From assembly GCF_907164555.1 (NCBI RefSeq), contig NZ_CAJQZC010000004.1, positions 496,001-560,000 of the forward strand: a DNA stretch of 64,000 bases, read 5' to 3'. The notes beneath the pieces are model-generated. The model saw only the letters and a list, made by a program, of their open reading frames with translations, ran no database searches and had not been told where the DNA came from. This DNA comes from Paraburkholderia saeva. GTDB taxonomy: Bacteria > Pseudomonadota > Gammaproteobacteria > Burkholderiales > Burkholderiaceae. Shown here one piece after another: positions 9,853 to 20,053 of the stretch. Position 1 is the stretch's first letter; the number at the start of each line of letters is the position of its first letter. A program made the translations under genes and the position numbers.

Positions 9853-9946
9853 GGAGACGTGGCCGAGAGGTCGAAGGCACTCCCCTGCTAAGGGAGCATC
9901 TGGGCCAAAACCTGGATCGAGGGTTCGAATCCCTCCGTCTCCGCCA
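9853..9946 (+). tRNA. tRNA-Ser(GCT)
   Basis: 94 bases including encoded CCA (9944-9946). Acceptor arms GGAGACG (9853-9859) and CGTCTCC (9936-9942) pair fully. The anticodon loop ctGCTaa reads AGC/AGT. A long variable arm, as in class II tRNAs, and the T loop gGTTCGAATc are present. Confidence 0.97.
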
Positions 9947-9958
9947 GCGATGGCGGCG

Positions 9959-9998
9959 AAACCCCGTAAGTTCTCGGACTTACGGGGTTTTTGTTTTT
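9959..9998 (+). terminator. Rho-independent terminator of tRNA-Ser
   Basis: A perfect 12-bp stem (9959-9970 with 9979-9990, 8-base loop) runs into a T-rich stretch just after the tRNA. Confidence 0.9.
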
Positions 9999-10152
9999 CT
10001 GCTGCGTAGTTTCCCTTCCGCGCACATTCATATGTCGCGCAAATCGCGGCACGCCGATTGCTCCATTGACCTCGTTGAAACGAAATGTTTGAGGCGCGTT
10101 GAGCGCACGCCTTGCTGGCGCGCGGGTCACGCGAACCCACGGAGGTCACGTC

Positions 10153-10332
10153 ATGGACAACACTTCAATCGAAGAGCAGATTCGGACCCGCGCCTATCAC
10201 CTCTGGGAGAGCGCACGCGATCCCAAGGGCACGCCCGATGAATACTGGGAACAGGCCCGCGCCGAAATCCAGAGAGAGCAGAGCGGCGGCAAGGCGCTGG
10301 AAAGCGGCGCTGATCCGGATGGCAAGGCCTGA
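10153..10332 (+). CDS. Small DUF2934 family protein
   Basis: A 59-residue protein. The segment IRTRAYHLWESARDPKGT followed by a Trp and Ala-Glu-Ile matches the pattern I recall for DUF2934, a short family of unknown function common in Burkholderia and rhizobia. The start is set by a GGAGG at 10140-10144, eight bases before the ATG. No signal peptide or membrane segment. It stands alone between tRNA-Ser and the AI-2E transporter. Confidence 0.78.
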   Translation: MDNTSIEEQIRTRAYHLWESARDPKGTPDEYWEQARAEIQREQSGGKALESGADPDGKA

Positions 10333-10505
10333 GCCGGGAGCCCCGGTGTAGCGCAGTGCGAGCAGGCGGATATCCATGCTGCGTTTCCGCCTGAAGGGCA
10401 CTTTCCTGCCGTTGCATTTCCCGTCCTGACCCGACACGCGGCGATGATTCATCCCGCGCGTCTTCACAGCGCAGCGTCAGTCACGAAGCATCCGGATCAC
10501 TTCAT

Positions 10506-12515
10506 ATGAACGAGTCGCCCGATCTGCGTCAGCGGCGCAAGACGTCACACGTGACTGCTTCCGCGACGCCCACCGTTCAGGGGCTGATCACGCTCGCGGT
10601 CGGCGTGACGGTGGTCGCCGGTCTCTACTTCGCGCGCGAGGTGCTGATTCCGATCACGCTCGCGATCCTGCTAAGTTTTCTTGTCGCGCCGCTTGCGGAT
10701 CTGCTGTGGCGCTTGCGACTCGGGCACGTCGTTTCAGTGTTTCTTGCCGTGACGATGTCGGTCTCGGTGATGGTCGTGCTGGGCGGCGTCATCGCCACGC
10801 AGATGACCGATCTGGCGTCCGGCATTCCGCGCTATCAGGCGACGATCGAACACAAGATGGACGCGGCGCACGGTTTGACGATCGGTCGGCTGAACCGTCT
10901 GATCAGCGCGGCCGGGCAGGCGTTTCAGCACGCGACGGTGGAGAAGCCGCCATCGCCGCCACCGCAGCGTGCATCGAGTTCGCCCGAGGCACGCCCTGAT
11001 GCGGCCGTGCCGGTCGAGGTACGCGAGCCTGTCCCCACGCCGCTTGAACTCGCGCGGCGCGTGCTGTCGCCGATCATCAGTCCGCTCGAAACCGCGTTTA
11101 TCGTCTTTGTCGTGACCGTCGTGATCCTGCTTCAGCGCGACGATCTGCGCGACCGCGCGATACGGCTATTCGGTTCGCGCGACCTGCATCGCACGACAAC
11201 CGTGATGGATGAAGCGGCACGACGTCTGAGCCGCTACTTTGTCTCGCAACTTGGCGTGAACGCCGGGGTTGGCGTCGTCATCGGCGTGGGTCTCTTTTTT
11301 ATCGGGGTGCCGAGTCCGGTGTTATGGGGCATTCTCGCCGCGCTGCTGCGTCTCGTGCCGTATGTCGGTATCTGGATTTCCGCCGCGCTCGCAACAGCGC
11401 TCGCGGCCGCTGTGAGTCCCGAGTGGACGATGGCGATCGCGTCGCTGGCGCTTTTCGTGGTGGTGGAGGTGCTGGTTGGGCAGGTCGTCGAGCCGTTGCT
11501 GTACGGACATAGCACAGGTCTCTCGCCGTTCTCGGTCGTGGTCGCCGCGATTTTCTGGAGCTGGATCTGGGGGCCCATCGGGCTGATTTTGTCGACGCCC
11601 TTGACACTGTGTCTCCTCGTGCTCGGGCGCCATGTGCGGCGGCTCGAATTTCTCGACGTGCTGCTGGGCGATCAGCCCGCGTTGACGCCGGTCGAGAACT
11701 TTTATCAGCGCATCCTGGCGGGCGACGCGGACGAAGCGCTGGAGCAGGCGGAAATCCTGCTCCGCGACCGGCCACTCTCGGCGTACTACGACGAGGTCGC
11801 GATCAAGGGCCTGCAGCTCGCTGCGAACGATGTCCAGCGCGGTAGCGTGACGGCAACCCAGCTCGCGCGCATCGAGACGACGGCGAGCGACCTCATCGAG
11901 GGACTGGAAAGTTTCGATGACGACCCGCGCGCAGACGTCGAACCGGTCTTTGCGTCATCTGAAGACAGCGCGCACCGGCTCGCACCCACGACCCCGGAAA
12001 ACGACAGCACGCGAGAGCCGACGTTCGCAGATGTCGAACCGGTAGTGCCGCAGATTCCCGCGCATGGCGCACAGCGTCGCGTGCTGTGCGTGGCCGGGCG
12101 CGGACCGCTGGATGAACTCGCTACGTCGATCCTCGCGCAACTGCTCGCGAAACACGGCTTCGATTGCCGGGCGTTGCCGCATGAGGCCGTGTCCCGCACC
12201 GGCATCGACACGCTCGATGCCACGACGGCATCGGTAGTCTGCATTTTCTATCTGGGCATCGACGGCATTCCGTCGCACCTGCGCTATCTCGTGCGGCGCG
12301 TGCGCCAGCGTGCGCCACACGCGTCGATCGTCGTGGGACTCTGGCCCGAAGGCGATACGGACGGGTGGAGCGGAAATCTGCAGGACGCGATGGGCGCAGA
12401 CTACTACGCGACGTCGCTGCGCGACATGGTGAACGCGTGCATGACGTCGGGGCAACGCACGGGCCTCGCCCGCGAGGCGATCGCGGAGCGTCCCCTGGAT
12501 GACATGGCCGCGTGA
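10506..12515 (+). CDS. AI-2E (PerM) family membrane transporter with soluble C-terminal extension
   Basis: Residues 24-385 form the AI-2E/PerM membrane domain: hydrophobic segments near 24-62, 74-98, 190-212, 245-268, 272-302, 307-327 and 340-374, with the conserved central amphipathic region. Family members are proposed exporters of autoinducer-2 or, in some clades, Na+/H+ antiporters; the substrate here is unknown. Residues 386-669 are an extra cytoplasmic region: a helical part (390-470), an acidic linker (470-520) and an alpha/beta domain beginning RRVLCVAGRGPLDELA at 524, whose strand-helix pattern resembles a cobalamin-binding-like or flavodoxin-like fold. Total length is nearly twice that of ordinary family members. 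Confidence 0.88.
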   Translation: MNESPDLRQRRKTSHVTASATPTVQGLITLAVGVTVVAGLYFAREVLIPITLAILLSFLVAPLADLLWRLRLGHVVSVFLAVTMSVSVMVVLGGVIATQMTDLASGIPRYQATIEHKMDAAHGLTIGRLNRLISAAGQAFQHATVEKPPSPPPQRASSSPEARPDAAVPVEVREPVPTPLELARRVLSPIISPLETAFIVFVVTVVILLQRDDLRDRAIRLFGSRDLHRTTTVMDEAARRLSRYFVSQLGVNAGVGVVIGVGLFFIGVPSPVLWGILAALLRLVPYVGIWISAALATALAAAVSPEWTMAIASLALFVVVEVLVGQVVEPLLYGHSTGLSPFSVVVAAIFWSWIWGPIGLILSTPLTLCLLVLGRHVRRLEFLDVLLGDQPALTPVENFYQRILAGDADEALEQAEILLRDRPLSAYYDEVAIKGLQLAANDVQRGSVTATQLARIETTASDLIEGLESFDDDPRADVEPVFASSEDSAHRLAPTTPENDSTREPTFADVEPVVPQIPAHGAQRRVLCVAGRGPLDELATSILAQLLAKHGFDCRALPHEAVSRTGIDTLDATTASVVCIFYLGIDGIPSHLRYLVRRVRQRAPHASIVVGLWPEGDTDGWSGNLQDAMGADYYATSLRDMVNACMTSGQRTGLAREAIAERPLDDMAA

Positions 12516-12694
12516 CTCACGCCCTCATTTCTTGATGCCTGAAATCTTTGCAAATCTGCCAGCCATGTAACGACACGTAACGGAGTCGCGGAGGATGCGA
12601 GGTTGTGCATCAGTTATTACAAAGTTGAAATACGCGATTGGCGACGTTAAGTTATATTCCGGTCCAACAAAATCAACTCGCCAAAGGTGAATTC

Positions 12695-13051
12695 ATGAAG
12701 TCGGCTCGTGTTGTTTCGTTGTTGATCGGTGCGCTGGCGGTCGGGGCGTCAGGCGTTGCGATGGCAGGCGTGAGCGTGGGTGTCAATATCGGCATTCCCG
12801 CTCCTGTCTACGTTGCGCCGGCGCCGGTTTACGCGCCGCCTCCGCCTCCGCCGGTTGTCTATCAGCCCGCGCCGGTGTATGGGGCGCCGGTGTATGGTGC
12901 CCCGGCGATCGTGATCGGCTGGCACGGTGACCGTTACTACGACGGCCACCGCTACTGGGCGCGCGATGACTGGTATCGTCATCATCCTCCCGGCCATGAC
13001 TATCATGACCACGGTCACCACGACAATGGTCATCACAACGGCTGGCACTAG
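12695..13051 (+). CDS. Secreted Pro/Tyr-rich, His-rich protein of unknown function
   Basis: A 118-residue product. A signal peptide (1-24, cleavage after AMA) is followed by a Pro/Val/Tyr-rich stretch with PAPVY and YGAPVYGAP repeats, then a C-terminal tail very rich in His, Asp and Tyr (HHDNGHHNGWH at the end). The His clusters suggest metal binding at the cell surface or periplasm (inference). AAAGGTGA at 12683-12690 supports the ATG at 12695. Not assigned to a named family. It is followed by a strong terminator shared with fabI. Confidence 0.75.
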   Translation: MKSARVVSLLIGALAVGASGVAMAGVSVGVNIGIPAPVYVAPAPVYAPPPPPPVVYQPAPVYGAPVYGAPAIVIGWHGDRYYDGHRYWARDDWYRHHPPGHDYHDHGHHDNGHHNGWH

Positions 13052-13078
13052 GCGTGTTGTGATGCTGCGCGTGGAAAG

Positions 13079-13110
13079 AAAAAGCCGCCTGGACGGGCGG
13101 CTTTTTCTTT
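13079..13110. terminator. Bidirectional terminator between the His-rich protein gene and fabI
   Basis: Stem 13079-13089 pairs with 13096-13106 over a 6-base loop (AAAAAGCCGCC / GGCGGCTTTTT). A T-tract follows in both directions, fitting the convergent genes. Confidence 0.9.
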
Positions 13111-13153
13111 GCTGCTGCGATCAGGGTGGTAACCGCTGATTCGCGTTATCGCG

Positions 13154-13945
13154 TTACTCGGCGACACCCGCCATGCCGCCTACGACTTCGCTAAAGCCGC
13201 TGTCGACGTGCACGATTTCAGCGGTCACGCCGCCGGCGAGGTCGGAGAGCAGGAACGCTGCGGTATTGCCGACCTGCTCGATCGTCACATTGCGCTTGAG
13301 CGGTGCGTTGTTTTCGACGAATTCGAGGATCTTGCCGAAGCCCTTGATGCCGCTTGCTGCAAGCGTCTTGATCGGGCCAGCCGAAATGCCGTTCACCCGA
13401 ATGCCCTTGCCGCCCAGCGAGACCGCCAGATAACGCACGCTCGCTTCGAGCGACGCCTTGGCGAGACCCATCGTGTTGTAGTTCGGGATGGCCTTTTCGG
13501 CGCCGAGGTAGCTGAGCGTGAGGAGTGCCGCATCGTTCGACAGCATCGGGAGTGCGGCCTTCGCAAGCGCGGGGAAGCTGTACGCGGAGATGTCGTGCGC
13601 GATGCGGAAGTTCTCGCGCGTCATCCCGTCGAGGAAGTCGCCGGCGATCGCTTCGCGCGGCGCGAAACCGATCGAGTGGACGAGGCCGTCGAGGCTGTCC
13701 CAGCGTTCCTTCAGCGAGACGAAGAGGGCGTCGATCTGTGCGTCGTCCGCAACATCGCACGGGAAGATCAGGTCGCTGCCGAATTCGGCGGCGAATTCGG
13801 TGATGCGGTCCTTGAAGCGTTCGCCGACATACGTGAAGGCGAGCTCGGCGCCTTCGCGTTTGCAGGCCTGCGCGATACCGTATGCAATGGAACGGTTCGA
13901 CAGCAGGCCGGTCAGCAGGATTCGTTTACCAGCGAGAAAGCCCAT
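13154..13945 (-). CDS. fabI: Enoyl-[acyl-carrier-protein] reductase (NADH) FabI
   Basis: Final reduction of each fatty-acid elongation cycle and the known target of triclosan-type inhibitors. The 263 residues form a short-chain dehydrogenase fold with the divergent nucleotide loop around [10 protein letters not shown] (16-25) and the catalytic Tyr156 and Lys163, spaced as in E. coli FabI. Start ATG at 13945 gives the standard N-terminus [13 protein letters not shown]; the longer open frame upstream is not used. It is transcribed away from yejA and converges with the gene at 12695. Confidence 0.96.
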   Translation of the reverse strand: MGFLAGKRILLTGLLSNRSIAYGIAQACKREGAELAFTYVGERFKDRITEFAAEFGSDLIFPCDVADDAQIDALFVSLKERWDSLDGLVHSIGFAPREAIAGDFLDGMTRENFRIAHDISAYSFPALAKAALPMLSNDAALLTLSYLGAEKAIPNYNTMGLAKASLEASVRYLAVSLGGKGIRVNGISAGPIKTLAASGIKGFGKILEFVENNAPLKRNVTIEQVGNTAAFLLSDLAGGVTAEIVHVDSGFSEVVGGMAGVAE

Positions 13946-14147
13946 GAAATCTCCAGATGAAGTCTGCGCGCCGTGACGTTCGGCCCTGATCGGCCAGGTT
14001 TGGCCGGGTTTGATGTGCGTTGAAGCTGGATCGAACCGGGCCCCGTCCTGGCCGGATGGCCATGATGTGGCCAGACGTTCGGATCGCGCGGGTTTATTGG
14101 GTAGAATTCTCTCACATTGCAACTGCCCCCTGACCAATAAGGCCCCT

Positions 14148-16085
14148 ATGACGACTGGCTTGCCAACTGGCTCGCAATGGCCGCATCCGTTTCGTGCTGG
14201 ATGGCATACCGTGATTCGCGTGTTGTCGTGGGCGGGCGTCAGGGCACGGTCGCGGTCGGAGCGCGCATGTTCGATGGCGTTTGCAGCTGGCGTCATCGCA
14301 TTGTTCGCAGCGCAGCCGGCGCAAGCGGTCTATGCAATCGCTCAATATGGCGAGCCGAAATATCCAGCTGATTTCAAGCACTTCGATTACGTGAATCCGT
14401 CGGCACCGCGCGGCGGCACGCTCGTGCTCGCGAATCCCGACCGTCTTACGAGCTTCGACAAGTTCAATCCGTTCACGCTGCGGGGCAACGCTGCACCGGG
14501 CCTCGGCGTGATGTTCGAAAGCCTGATGACGGGTAGCTCGGATGAAGTCGCGTCGGCCTATGGCCTGCTGGCCGACGACGTCAACATCGCGCCCGATGGC
14601 CTGTCAACGACGTTTCACATCAACCCGCGCGCGCACTTTTCGAACGGCGATCCCGTCACGGCCGACGACGTCAAATACTCATTCGATACGTTGAAAAGTC
14701 CGAAGGCCGCGCCGCAGTTCGCCGCGTATTTCGCGGAGATCACGCGCGCCGTGGTGGTCGACCCGAAGACGATCCGCTTCGAGTTCCATCAACGCAATCG
14801 CGAGTTGCCGTTAATCGCAGGCGGAGTGCCGGTGTTCTCGCGCAAGTGGGGGGCGAAGCCGGACGGCAGTCACGTCGCGTTCGACCAGATTGCGTTCGAG
14901 GAGCCGATCGGCAGCGGGCCGTATGTCATCGAGCGCTACGATAACGGTCGCAACATCACCTATCGGCGCGATCCGAACTACTGGGGCGCGGCGTTACCAG
15001 TGCGCGTGGGCACGTTCAACTTCGAGCGCATCACCTACAAGCTGTACTCCGATGAAATCGCGCGACGCGAAGCGTTCAAGGCGGGTGAATACGACGCGTT
15101 CGTCGAATATGTCGCGCGCAGCTGGGTGCGCCGCGACGTCGGCAAGAAGTTCGACAGTGGCGAGCTGATCAAGCGCGAGTTTGTGCAGCATAACGGCACG
15201 GGCATGCAGGGCTTTATCCTGAACCAGCGCAGGCCGCTCTTTCAGGATGTGCGCGTGCGCAAGGCGCTCGATCTCGCGCTCGATTTTCAGTGGCTCAACC
15301 GGCAGCTTTTTTACAGCCAGTACAAGCGGATCGACAGCTTTTTCGCAAACACGGACCTGCAGGCGAGCGGGCTTCCTTCAGCCGGCGAACTTGCGTTGTT
15401 GAACCCGTGGCGCGCGAAACTCGATCCAGCGATTTTCGGGCCGCCGCCGAAGCAACCCGATACCGATCCGCCGGGATCGTTACGCGCCAACCTGTTGCAG
15501 GCTCGCGCGCTCCTCACCGAAGCGGGCTGGACATATCGCGATGGCGCGTTGCGTAACGCAAAGGGCGAACCATTCGAGTTCGAGATTCTTGACGACTCAG
15601 GTTCGGCGGCAGCGATGGAGCCGATCACGGCGACATTCGTGCGCAATCTGGGCAAGCTGGGCATCGTTGCGCGTTTTCGCGTCGTTGATTTCGCGCTGTA
15701 CCAGAAGCGTCTCGATGCATTCGACTTCGACGCCACCACGATCCGTTTTCCCGACGTGCAGGTGCCGGGCTCCGAGGAGATCGACCGGTTCGGCAGCAAG
15801 GCCGCGGGGGAAACGGGTTCGGGCAACTATATTGGCCTGAAGTCGCCGGTCGTCGATTCGATCCTGAGCTCGCTGATCCAGGCGCAGACGCGCGAACAAC
15901 TGGTCGACGCGACCCACGCGCTCGACCGCATACTGATGCATGGTTACTATGTGGTGCCGCACTGGTACAGCGCGACGCATCGCGTTGCGTACCGTCGCGG
16001 CATGGCATGGCCGAAGACGTTGCCGCTGTACTATTCGGCCAACGACTGGATTACGTCGACGTGGTGGTTCGAGCCAAAGCCCTGA
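14148..16085 (+). CDS. yejA: Peptide ABC importer substrate-binding protein, YejA type
   Basis: Extracellular solute-binding protein family 5 of 645 residues. The hydrophobic export segment ends QPAQA near residue 58, so the signal peptide is either unusually long or translation starts at the internal ATG at 14274; the upstream ATG is preceded by AAGG at suitable spacing. The mature part begins [10 protein letters not shown] and contains the family-5 core. With the two permeases and double ATPase that follow it forms a complete YejABEF-type importer for oligopeptides; in enterobacteria this system takes up microcin C and antimicrobial peptides. Confidence 0.92.
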   Translation: MTTGLPTGSQWPHPFRAGWHTVIRVLSWAGVRARSRSERACSMAFAAGVIALFAAQPAQAVYAIAQYGEPKYPADFKHFDYVNPSAPRGGTLVLANPDRLTSFDKFNPFTLRGNAAPGLGVMFESLMTGSSDEVASAYGLLADDVNIAPDGLSTTFHINPRAHFSNGDPVTADDVKYSFDTLKSPKAAPQFAAYFAEITRAVVVDPKTIRFEFHQRNRELPLIAGGVPVFSRKWGAKPDGSHVAFDQIAFEEPIGSGPYVIERYDNGRNITYRRDPNYWGAALPVRVGTFNFERITYKLYSDEIARREAFKAGEYDAFVEYVARSWVRRDVGKKFDSGELIKREFVQHNGTGMQGFILNQRRPLFQDVRVRKALDLALDFQWLNRQLFYSQYKRIDSFFANTDLQASGLPSAGELALLNPWRAKLDPAIFGPPPKQPDTDPPGSLRANLLQARALLTEAGWTYRDGALRNAKGEPFEFEILDDSGSAAAMEPITATFVRNLGKLGIVARFRVVDFALYQKRLDAFDFDATTIRFPDVQVPGSEEIDRFGSKAAGETGSGNYIGLKSPVVDSILSSLIQAQTREQLVDATHALDRILMHGYYVVPHWYSATHRVAYRRGMAWPKTLPLYYSANDWITSTWWFEPKP

Positions 16086-16166
16086 CGTGATGTGACGCAT
16101 CACGCAGGTATTCAGCTGTCGCCGCATCCCTTCAATTGCACTGGACCACGTCCTGGACGCTCGACC

Positions 16167-17204
16167 ATGTGGAGCTACATTCTCAAACGTCTGCTGTTGA
16201 TGATTCCGACGCTGCTCGGCGTGTTGACGCTGACGTTCGTCGTGATCCAGTTCGTGCCGGGCGGTCCCGTCGAGCAGGCCGTGCACGATCTGCGCAAGGG
16301 CGCGGAGCAGGGCGCGACGTTTGGCATGCGCGCGCATTCGGGCGTCGACGCCCAGCAGATCGCGCAACTCAAGGCGCTGTACGGCTTCGACAAGCCGCCG
16401 CTCGAGCGTTACGTGCTGATGCTCAAACGCTTTGCGCGGTTCGATCTCGGGCAGAGCTATTTTCGCCATCAAAGCGTGTGGTCGCTGATCGTGTCGAAGC
16501 TGCCGGTGTCGATCAGCATCGGGCTCTGGACGTTCTTTCTGACCTATCTCATCTCCGTGCCGCTCGGTATCGCGAAAGCAGTGCGAAACGGCTCGCGTTT
16601 CGATGTCGCGACAAGCCTGCTGGTGCTGGTCGGCTACGCGATTCCCGGCTTTGTACTTGGCGTGCTGCTCCTCGTGCTGTTTGGCGGCGGATCGTTTCTG
16701 CAACTCTTTCCGCTGCGCAATCTCACGTCCGATAACTGGGAGCAGCTAAGTATCGGCGGCAAGATTCTCGATTACCTGTGGCACATCACGCTACCGATTT
16801 TCGCTTCTGTCATAGGCAGCTTCGCCGTCATCACAATGCTGACGAAGAATGCCTTTCTCGACGAAATCCGCAAGCAATACGTCCTGACCGCGCGCGCGAA
16901 AGGCCTCTCCGAGCGGCGCGTATTGTGGAAGCACGTGTTTCGCAACGCGCTGCTGCCGTTGATCGTCGGTTTTCCCGGCGCGTTCATCGGCGCGTTCTTC
17001 ACGGGCAGCCTCCTGATCGAGACGCTGTTCTCGCTCGATGGTCTCGGCCTGCTGTCCTACGAATCGGTGGTGCGCCGCGACTATCCGGTCGTGCTCGGCA
17101 CGCTCTATCTGTTCACGCTGATCGGTCTTGCGACGAAGCTGATTTCCGACCTGTGCTATGTGTGGGTCGACCCCCGCATTCAATTCGAACAACTGGAGCG
17201 CTGA
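16167..17204 (+). CDS. yejB: Peptide ABC importer permease, YejB type
   Basis: 345-residue inner-membrane permease of the DppB/OppB class. N-terminal MWSYILKRLLLMIPTLLGV begins the first membrane segment, followed by the periplasmic loop and the cluster of five segments with the EAA-type loop near the C-terminal third (RAKGLSERRVLWKHVFRNA) that contacts the ATPase. Starts 81 bases after yejA. Its stop is one base from the TTG start of yejE. Confidence 0.94.
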   Translation: MWSYILKRLLLMIPTLLGVLTLTFVVIQFVPGGPVEQAVHDLRKGAEQGATFGMRAHSGVDAQQIAQLKALYGFDKPPLERYVLMLKRFARFDLGQSYFRHQSVWSLIVSKLPVSISIGLWTFFLTYLISVPLGIAKAVRNGSRFDVATSLLVLVGYAIPGFVLGVLLLVLFGGGSFLQLFPLRNLTSDNWEQLSIGGKILDYLWHITLPIFASVIGSFAVITMLTKNAFLDEIRKQYVLTARAKGLSERRVLWKHVFRNALLPLIVGFPGAFIGAFFTGSLLIETLFSLDGLGLLSYESVVRRDYPVVLGTLYLFTLIGLATKLISDLCYVWVDPRIQFEQLER

Positions 17205-17205
17205 C

Positions 17206-18300
17206 TTGAGCCAGGCCGTTCCACATACCCGCAACGAGACAGTTCGCGCGCTCGTGTCGCCGTCGCCGGCTCGTCGCATCTGGATGCGCTTCAGGCAGCA
17301 GCGTCTCGGCTACTGGAGTCTGATCATTTTTATTGTGGCCTTCGCGGCGAGTCTCGCGGGGCCGCTGTGGTCGAACGACAAGCCGCTCGTTGCGCGCTAC
17401 GAAGGTCACCTGTACTTTCCGCTTTTCGAGACCTATCCGGAAACGACGTTCGGTGGCGACTTCCCGACGCCTGCGGACTATCTCGACCCGTATATCCGGC
17501 ATCGCTTCGATGCGCCCGGCAATTTCGCGATCTATCCGCCAAATCCGTATTACTACGACACGCTCAACTATTTCTCGAAGGTGCCCAATCCCGCGCCGCC
17601 TTCACGCGATAACTGGCTCGGCACGGACGACCGCGGCCGCGATCTGTTCGCGCGACTGCTGTACGGCTTTCGCGTGTCGGTGGAATTCGCGCTGGTGCTG
17701 ACGCTCATCGGCACCGTCATCGGCATCTTCACGGGCGCGATACAGGGTTACTTCGGCGGCAGGACGGATATCGTCGGTCAACGTCTGATCGAGATATGGA
17801 GCGCGATGCCTGAGCTGTATCTGCTGATCATTTTCGCGTCGATTTTCGAGCCGGGCTTCATCCTCCTGATCGTGCTGCTGTCGCTTTTCGGCTGGATCGG
17901 CCTGTCGGATTATGTGCGCGCGGAGTTCCTGCGCAACCGTCAGCAGGATTACGTGCGCGCGGCGCGGGCGATGGGGCTTTCGAACTGGCAGATCATCTGG
18001 CGTCACGTACTGCCAAACAGTCTCACGCCCGTCATCACGTTCCTGCCGTTCCGGATGAGCGGCTCGATTCTCGCACTGACAAGCCTCGATTTTCTCGGCC
18101 TCGGCGTGCCGTCGCCGACGCCCAGTCTTGGCGAACTGCTCGCGCAGGGCAAGGCCAATCTCGACGCGTGGTGGATCTCGCTGTCGACGTTTGGCGTGCT
18201 GGTCGCCACGTTGCTGCTGCTGACATTCATGGGCGACGCGCTACGCAACGCGCTCGATACCCGCATCGCTGACGCGATGCGCGCGGGAGGCAACCAGTGA
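17206..18300 (+). CDS. yejE: Peptide ABC importer permease, YejE type
   Basis: 364-residue partner permease of the DppC/OppC class with a first membrane segment near residues 40-60, a long periplasmic loop, and the EAA loop (RAARAMGLSNWQIIWRHVLPN). TTG at 17206 is preferred as start: it lies one base after the yejB stop with GGAG five to eight bases upstream. The alternative ATG at 17284 would remove 26 residues. The 3' end overlaps the yejF start by four bases. Confidence 0.92.
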   Translation: MSQAVPHTRNETVRALVSPSPARRIWMRFRQQRLGYWSLIIFIVAFAASLAGPLWSNDKPLVARYEGHLYFPLFETYPETTFGGDFPTPADYLDPYIRHRFDAPGNFAIYPPNPYYYDTLNYFSKVPNPAPPSRDNWLGTDDRGRDLFARLLYGFRVSVEFALVLTLIGTVIGIFTGAIQGYFGGRTDIVGQRLIEIWSAMPELYLLIIFASIFEPGFILLIVLLSLFGWIGLSDYVRAEFLRNRQQDYVRAARAMGLSNWQIIWRHVLPNSLTPVITFLPFRMSGSILALTSLDFLGLGVPSPTPSLGELLAQGKANLDAWWISLSTFGVLVATLLLLTFMGDALRNALDTRIADAMRAGGNQ

Positions 18301-19928
18301 GCGGCGCGAACGCATCCACTAAAGCGTCTTTCGAGGGGCCGCTGCTTGCGCTCGATCGTCTGCACGTGACGTTCGGTGACACGGTCGCGGTCAACGACGT
18401 GACGCTTGCCATCGAGCGCGGCGAACGGGTGGCGCTCGTCGGCGAATCGGGTTCGGGCAAGAGCGTGACGGCGCTCTCGATCCTGCGTCTCCTGAGCGAC
18501 GCGCAGGTGAGCGGCTCGATCCGGTTCAACGGCGAAGAACTTCTGACGAAGAGCGAACGCGAGATGCGCGGCCTGCGTGGCTCCGACATCGCGATGATCT
18601 TCCAGGAGCCGATGACGGCGCTCAATCCGCTCTACACAATCGGCGACCAGATTGCCGAGACGATCGTGATACACGACGGCGTGTCGCCGCTCGAGGCGCG
18701 CAAGCGCACAGTGGCGCTGCTCGCGCGCACCGGTATCGCCGAGCCGGAAAAGCGCGTCAACAGCTATCCGCATCAGTTATCGGGCGGCCAGCGTCAGCGC
18801 GCGATGATCGCAATGGCGTTGTCATGCCGGCCGCGTCTGCTGCTCGCCGACGAGCCGACCACGGCGCTCGACGTCACGATTCGCGCGCAGATCGTCGAGT
18901 TGCTGCTCGAACTCCAGCGCGACGAAGCGCAGAAGCGCGGCATGGCCGTGCTGCTGATCACGCATGATCTCAATCTCGTCCGTCATTTCGCGCAGCGCGT
19001 CGCCGTGATGGAGAAGGGCGTGCTCGTCGAAAGCGGACCGGTCGAGCAGCTGTTCGCCTCGCCGCAGCATCCGTACACGCAGCGTCTGCTGGAGAGTCGC
19101 CCGGAGCGGACCGTGATGCCGGTGATGCCGATCGCGCCGGTCATCCTTGAAGCGCGCGACGTCTCGGTCGATTTCCGAACGAAGTTGCCGGGCATGGGGG
19201 GGTGGTTCCGGTCGGGGCGTTTTCGCGCGGTGGCGGACGCGGATGTGTCGGTGAGGCAGGGCGAGACGCTCGGTATCGTCGGCGAATCGGGATCGGGAAA
19301 ATCTACCCTTGCGATGGCGCTACTCGGGTTGCAACGCACGGCGACGGGCGAAATCGATTTCCAGGGGAAGGCGCTCAGGCGCTATCGGGGGCGCGAACAG
19401 ACCGCGCTGCGCTCGAACATGCAGGTGGTCTTTCAGGATCCGTTCAGTTCACTTTCGCCGCGACAGACGATCGAGCGGATCGTTGGCGAAGGTCTGGCGC
19501 TGCATCGGCCGCAACTGGGTGCGCAAGGGCGGCGCGAGAAGGTGATCTCGGTGCTGCGTGAAGTCGGTTTGGACCGGACGGTGCTGCAGCGCTATCCACA
19601 CGAATTCTCTGGTGGCCAGCGGCAGCGGATCGCCATTGCCCGGGCGCTGGTGCTGGAACCGCGGCTCCTGGTGCTCGATGAACCGACCAGTGCGCTCGAT
19701 GTTTCGATCCAGCAACAGGTGCTCAAGCTGTTAGTCGGTCTGCAGCAGAAATACAACCTCGGGTTCATTTTCATCAGCCATGACCTTGCCGTCATTGGCG
19801 CAATGGCGCATCGGGTCGCGGTCATGCAGAACGGTTCTATCGTGGAATCCGGCGATGTGGAGAAAATTTTTGCTGCCCCAGGTCACCCTTACACACGAAA
19901 GCTGCTGAAAGCTTCGTTCGCGACCTAA
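18297..19928 (+). CDS. yejF: Peptide ABC importer double ATP-binding protein, YejF type
   Basis: 543 residues with two complete ABC domains in tandem: Walker A GESGSGKS in each, signature LSGGQRQR / FSGGQRQR, and Walker B LLADEPT / LVLDEPT. This fused arrangement is characteristic of YejF rather than the separate DppD/DppF. The OppC-like zinc-free C-terminal tails (HPYT motifs) follow each domain. The start is the GTG within GTGA overlapping the yejE stop, indicating coupled translation. Confidence 0.94.
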   Translation: MSGANASTKASFEGPLLALDRLHVTFGDTVAVNDVTLAIERGERVALVGESGSGKSVTALSILRLLSDAQVSGSIRFNGEELLTKSEREMRGLRGSDIAMIFQEPMTALNPLYTIGDQIAETIVIHDGVSPLEARKRTVALLARTGIAEPEKRVNSYPHQLSGGQRQRAMIAMALSCRPRLLLADEPTTALDVTIRAQIVELLLELQRDEAQKRGMAVLLITHDLNLVRHFAQRVAVMEKGVLVESGPVEQLFASPQHPYTQRLLESRPERTVMPVMPIAPVILEARDVSVDFRTKLPGMGGWFRSGRFRAVADADVSVRQGETLGIVGESGSGKSTLAMALLGLQRTATGEIDFQGKALRRYRGREQTALRSNMQVVFQDPFSSLSPRQTIERIVGEGLALHRPQLGAQGRREKVISVLREVGLDRTVLQRYPHEFSGGQRQRIAIARALVLEPRLLVLDEPTSALDVSIQQQVLKLLVGLQQKYNLGFIFISHDLAVIGAMAHRVAVMQNGSIVESGDVEKIFAAPGHPYTRKLLKASFAT

Positions 19929-19974
19929 CATTCACCAATTGGGTGCGTGTCTCGATTGTATTTTTCTATTTGTT

Positions 19975-20003
19975 TTGACAGATAAATACTTACTGGCTAG
20001 TAT
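19975..20003 (+). promoter_or_regulatory. Sigma-70 promoter of the NlpC/P60 gene
   Basis: Perfect TTGACA at 19975-19980, 17-base spacer, TAGTAT at 19998-20003 in locally AT-rich DNA. The coding start is 50 bases further on. Confidence 0.75.
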
Positions 20004-20053
20004 CGACAAAACTTTCCGTATCCCACTGATTTTTAGGCAAAAAATACCGACCA

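Noticed and set aside
9888..10130. Minus-strand open frame whose translation contains ETEGFEPSIQ
   Set aside because: It is the antisense reading of tRNA-Ser and its terminator, a well-known false protein.
14010..14147. Longer yejA start
   Set aside because: The extra residues precede any export signal and overlap the fabI upstream region.
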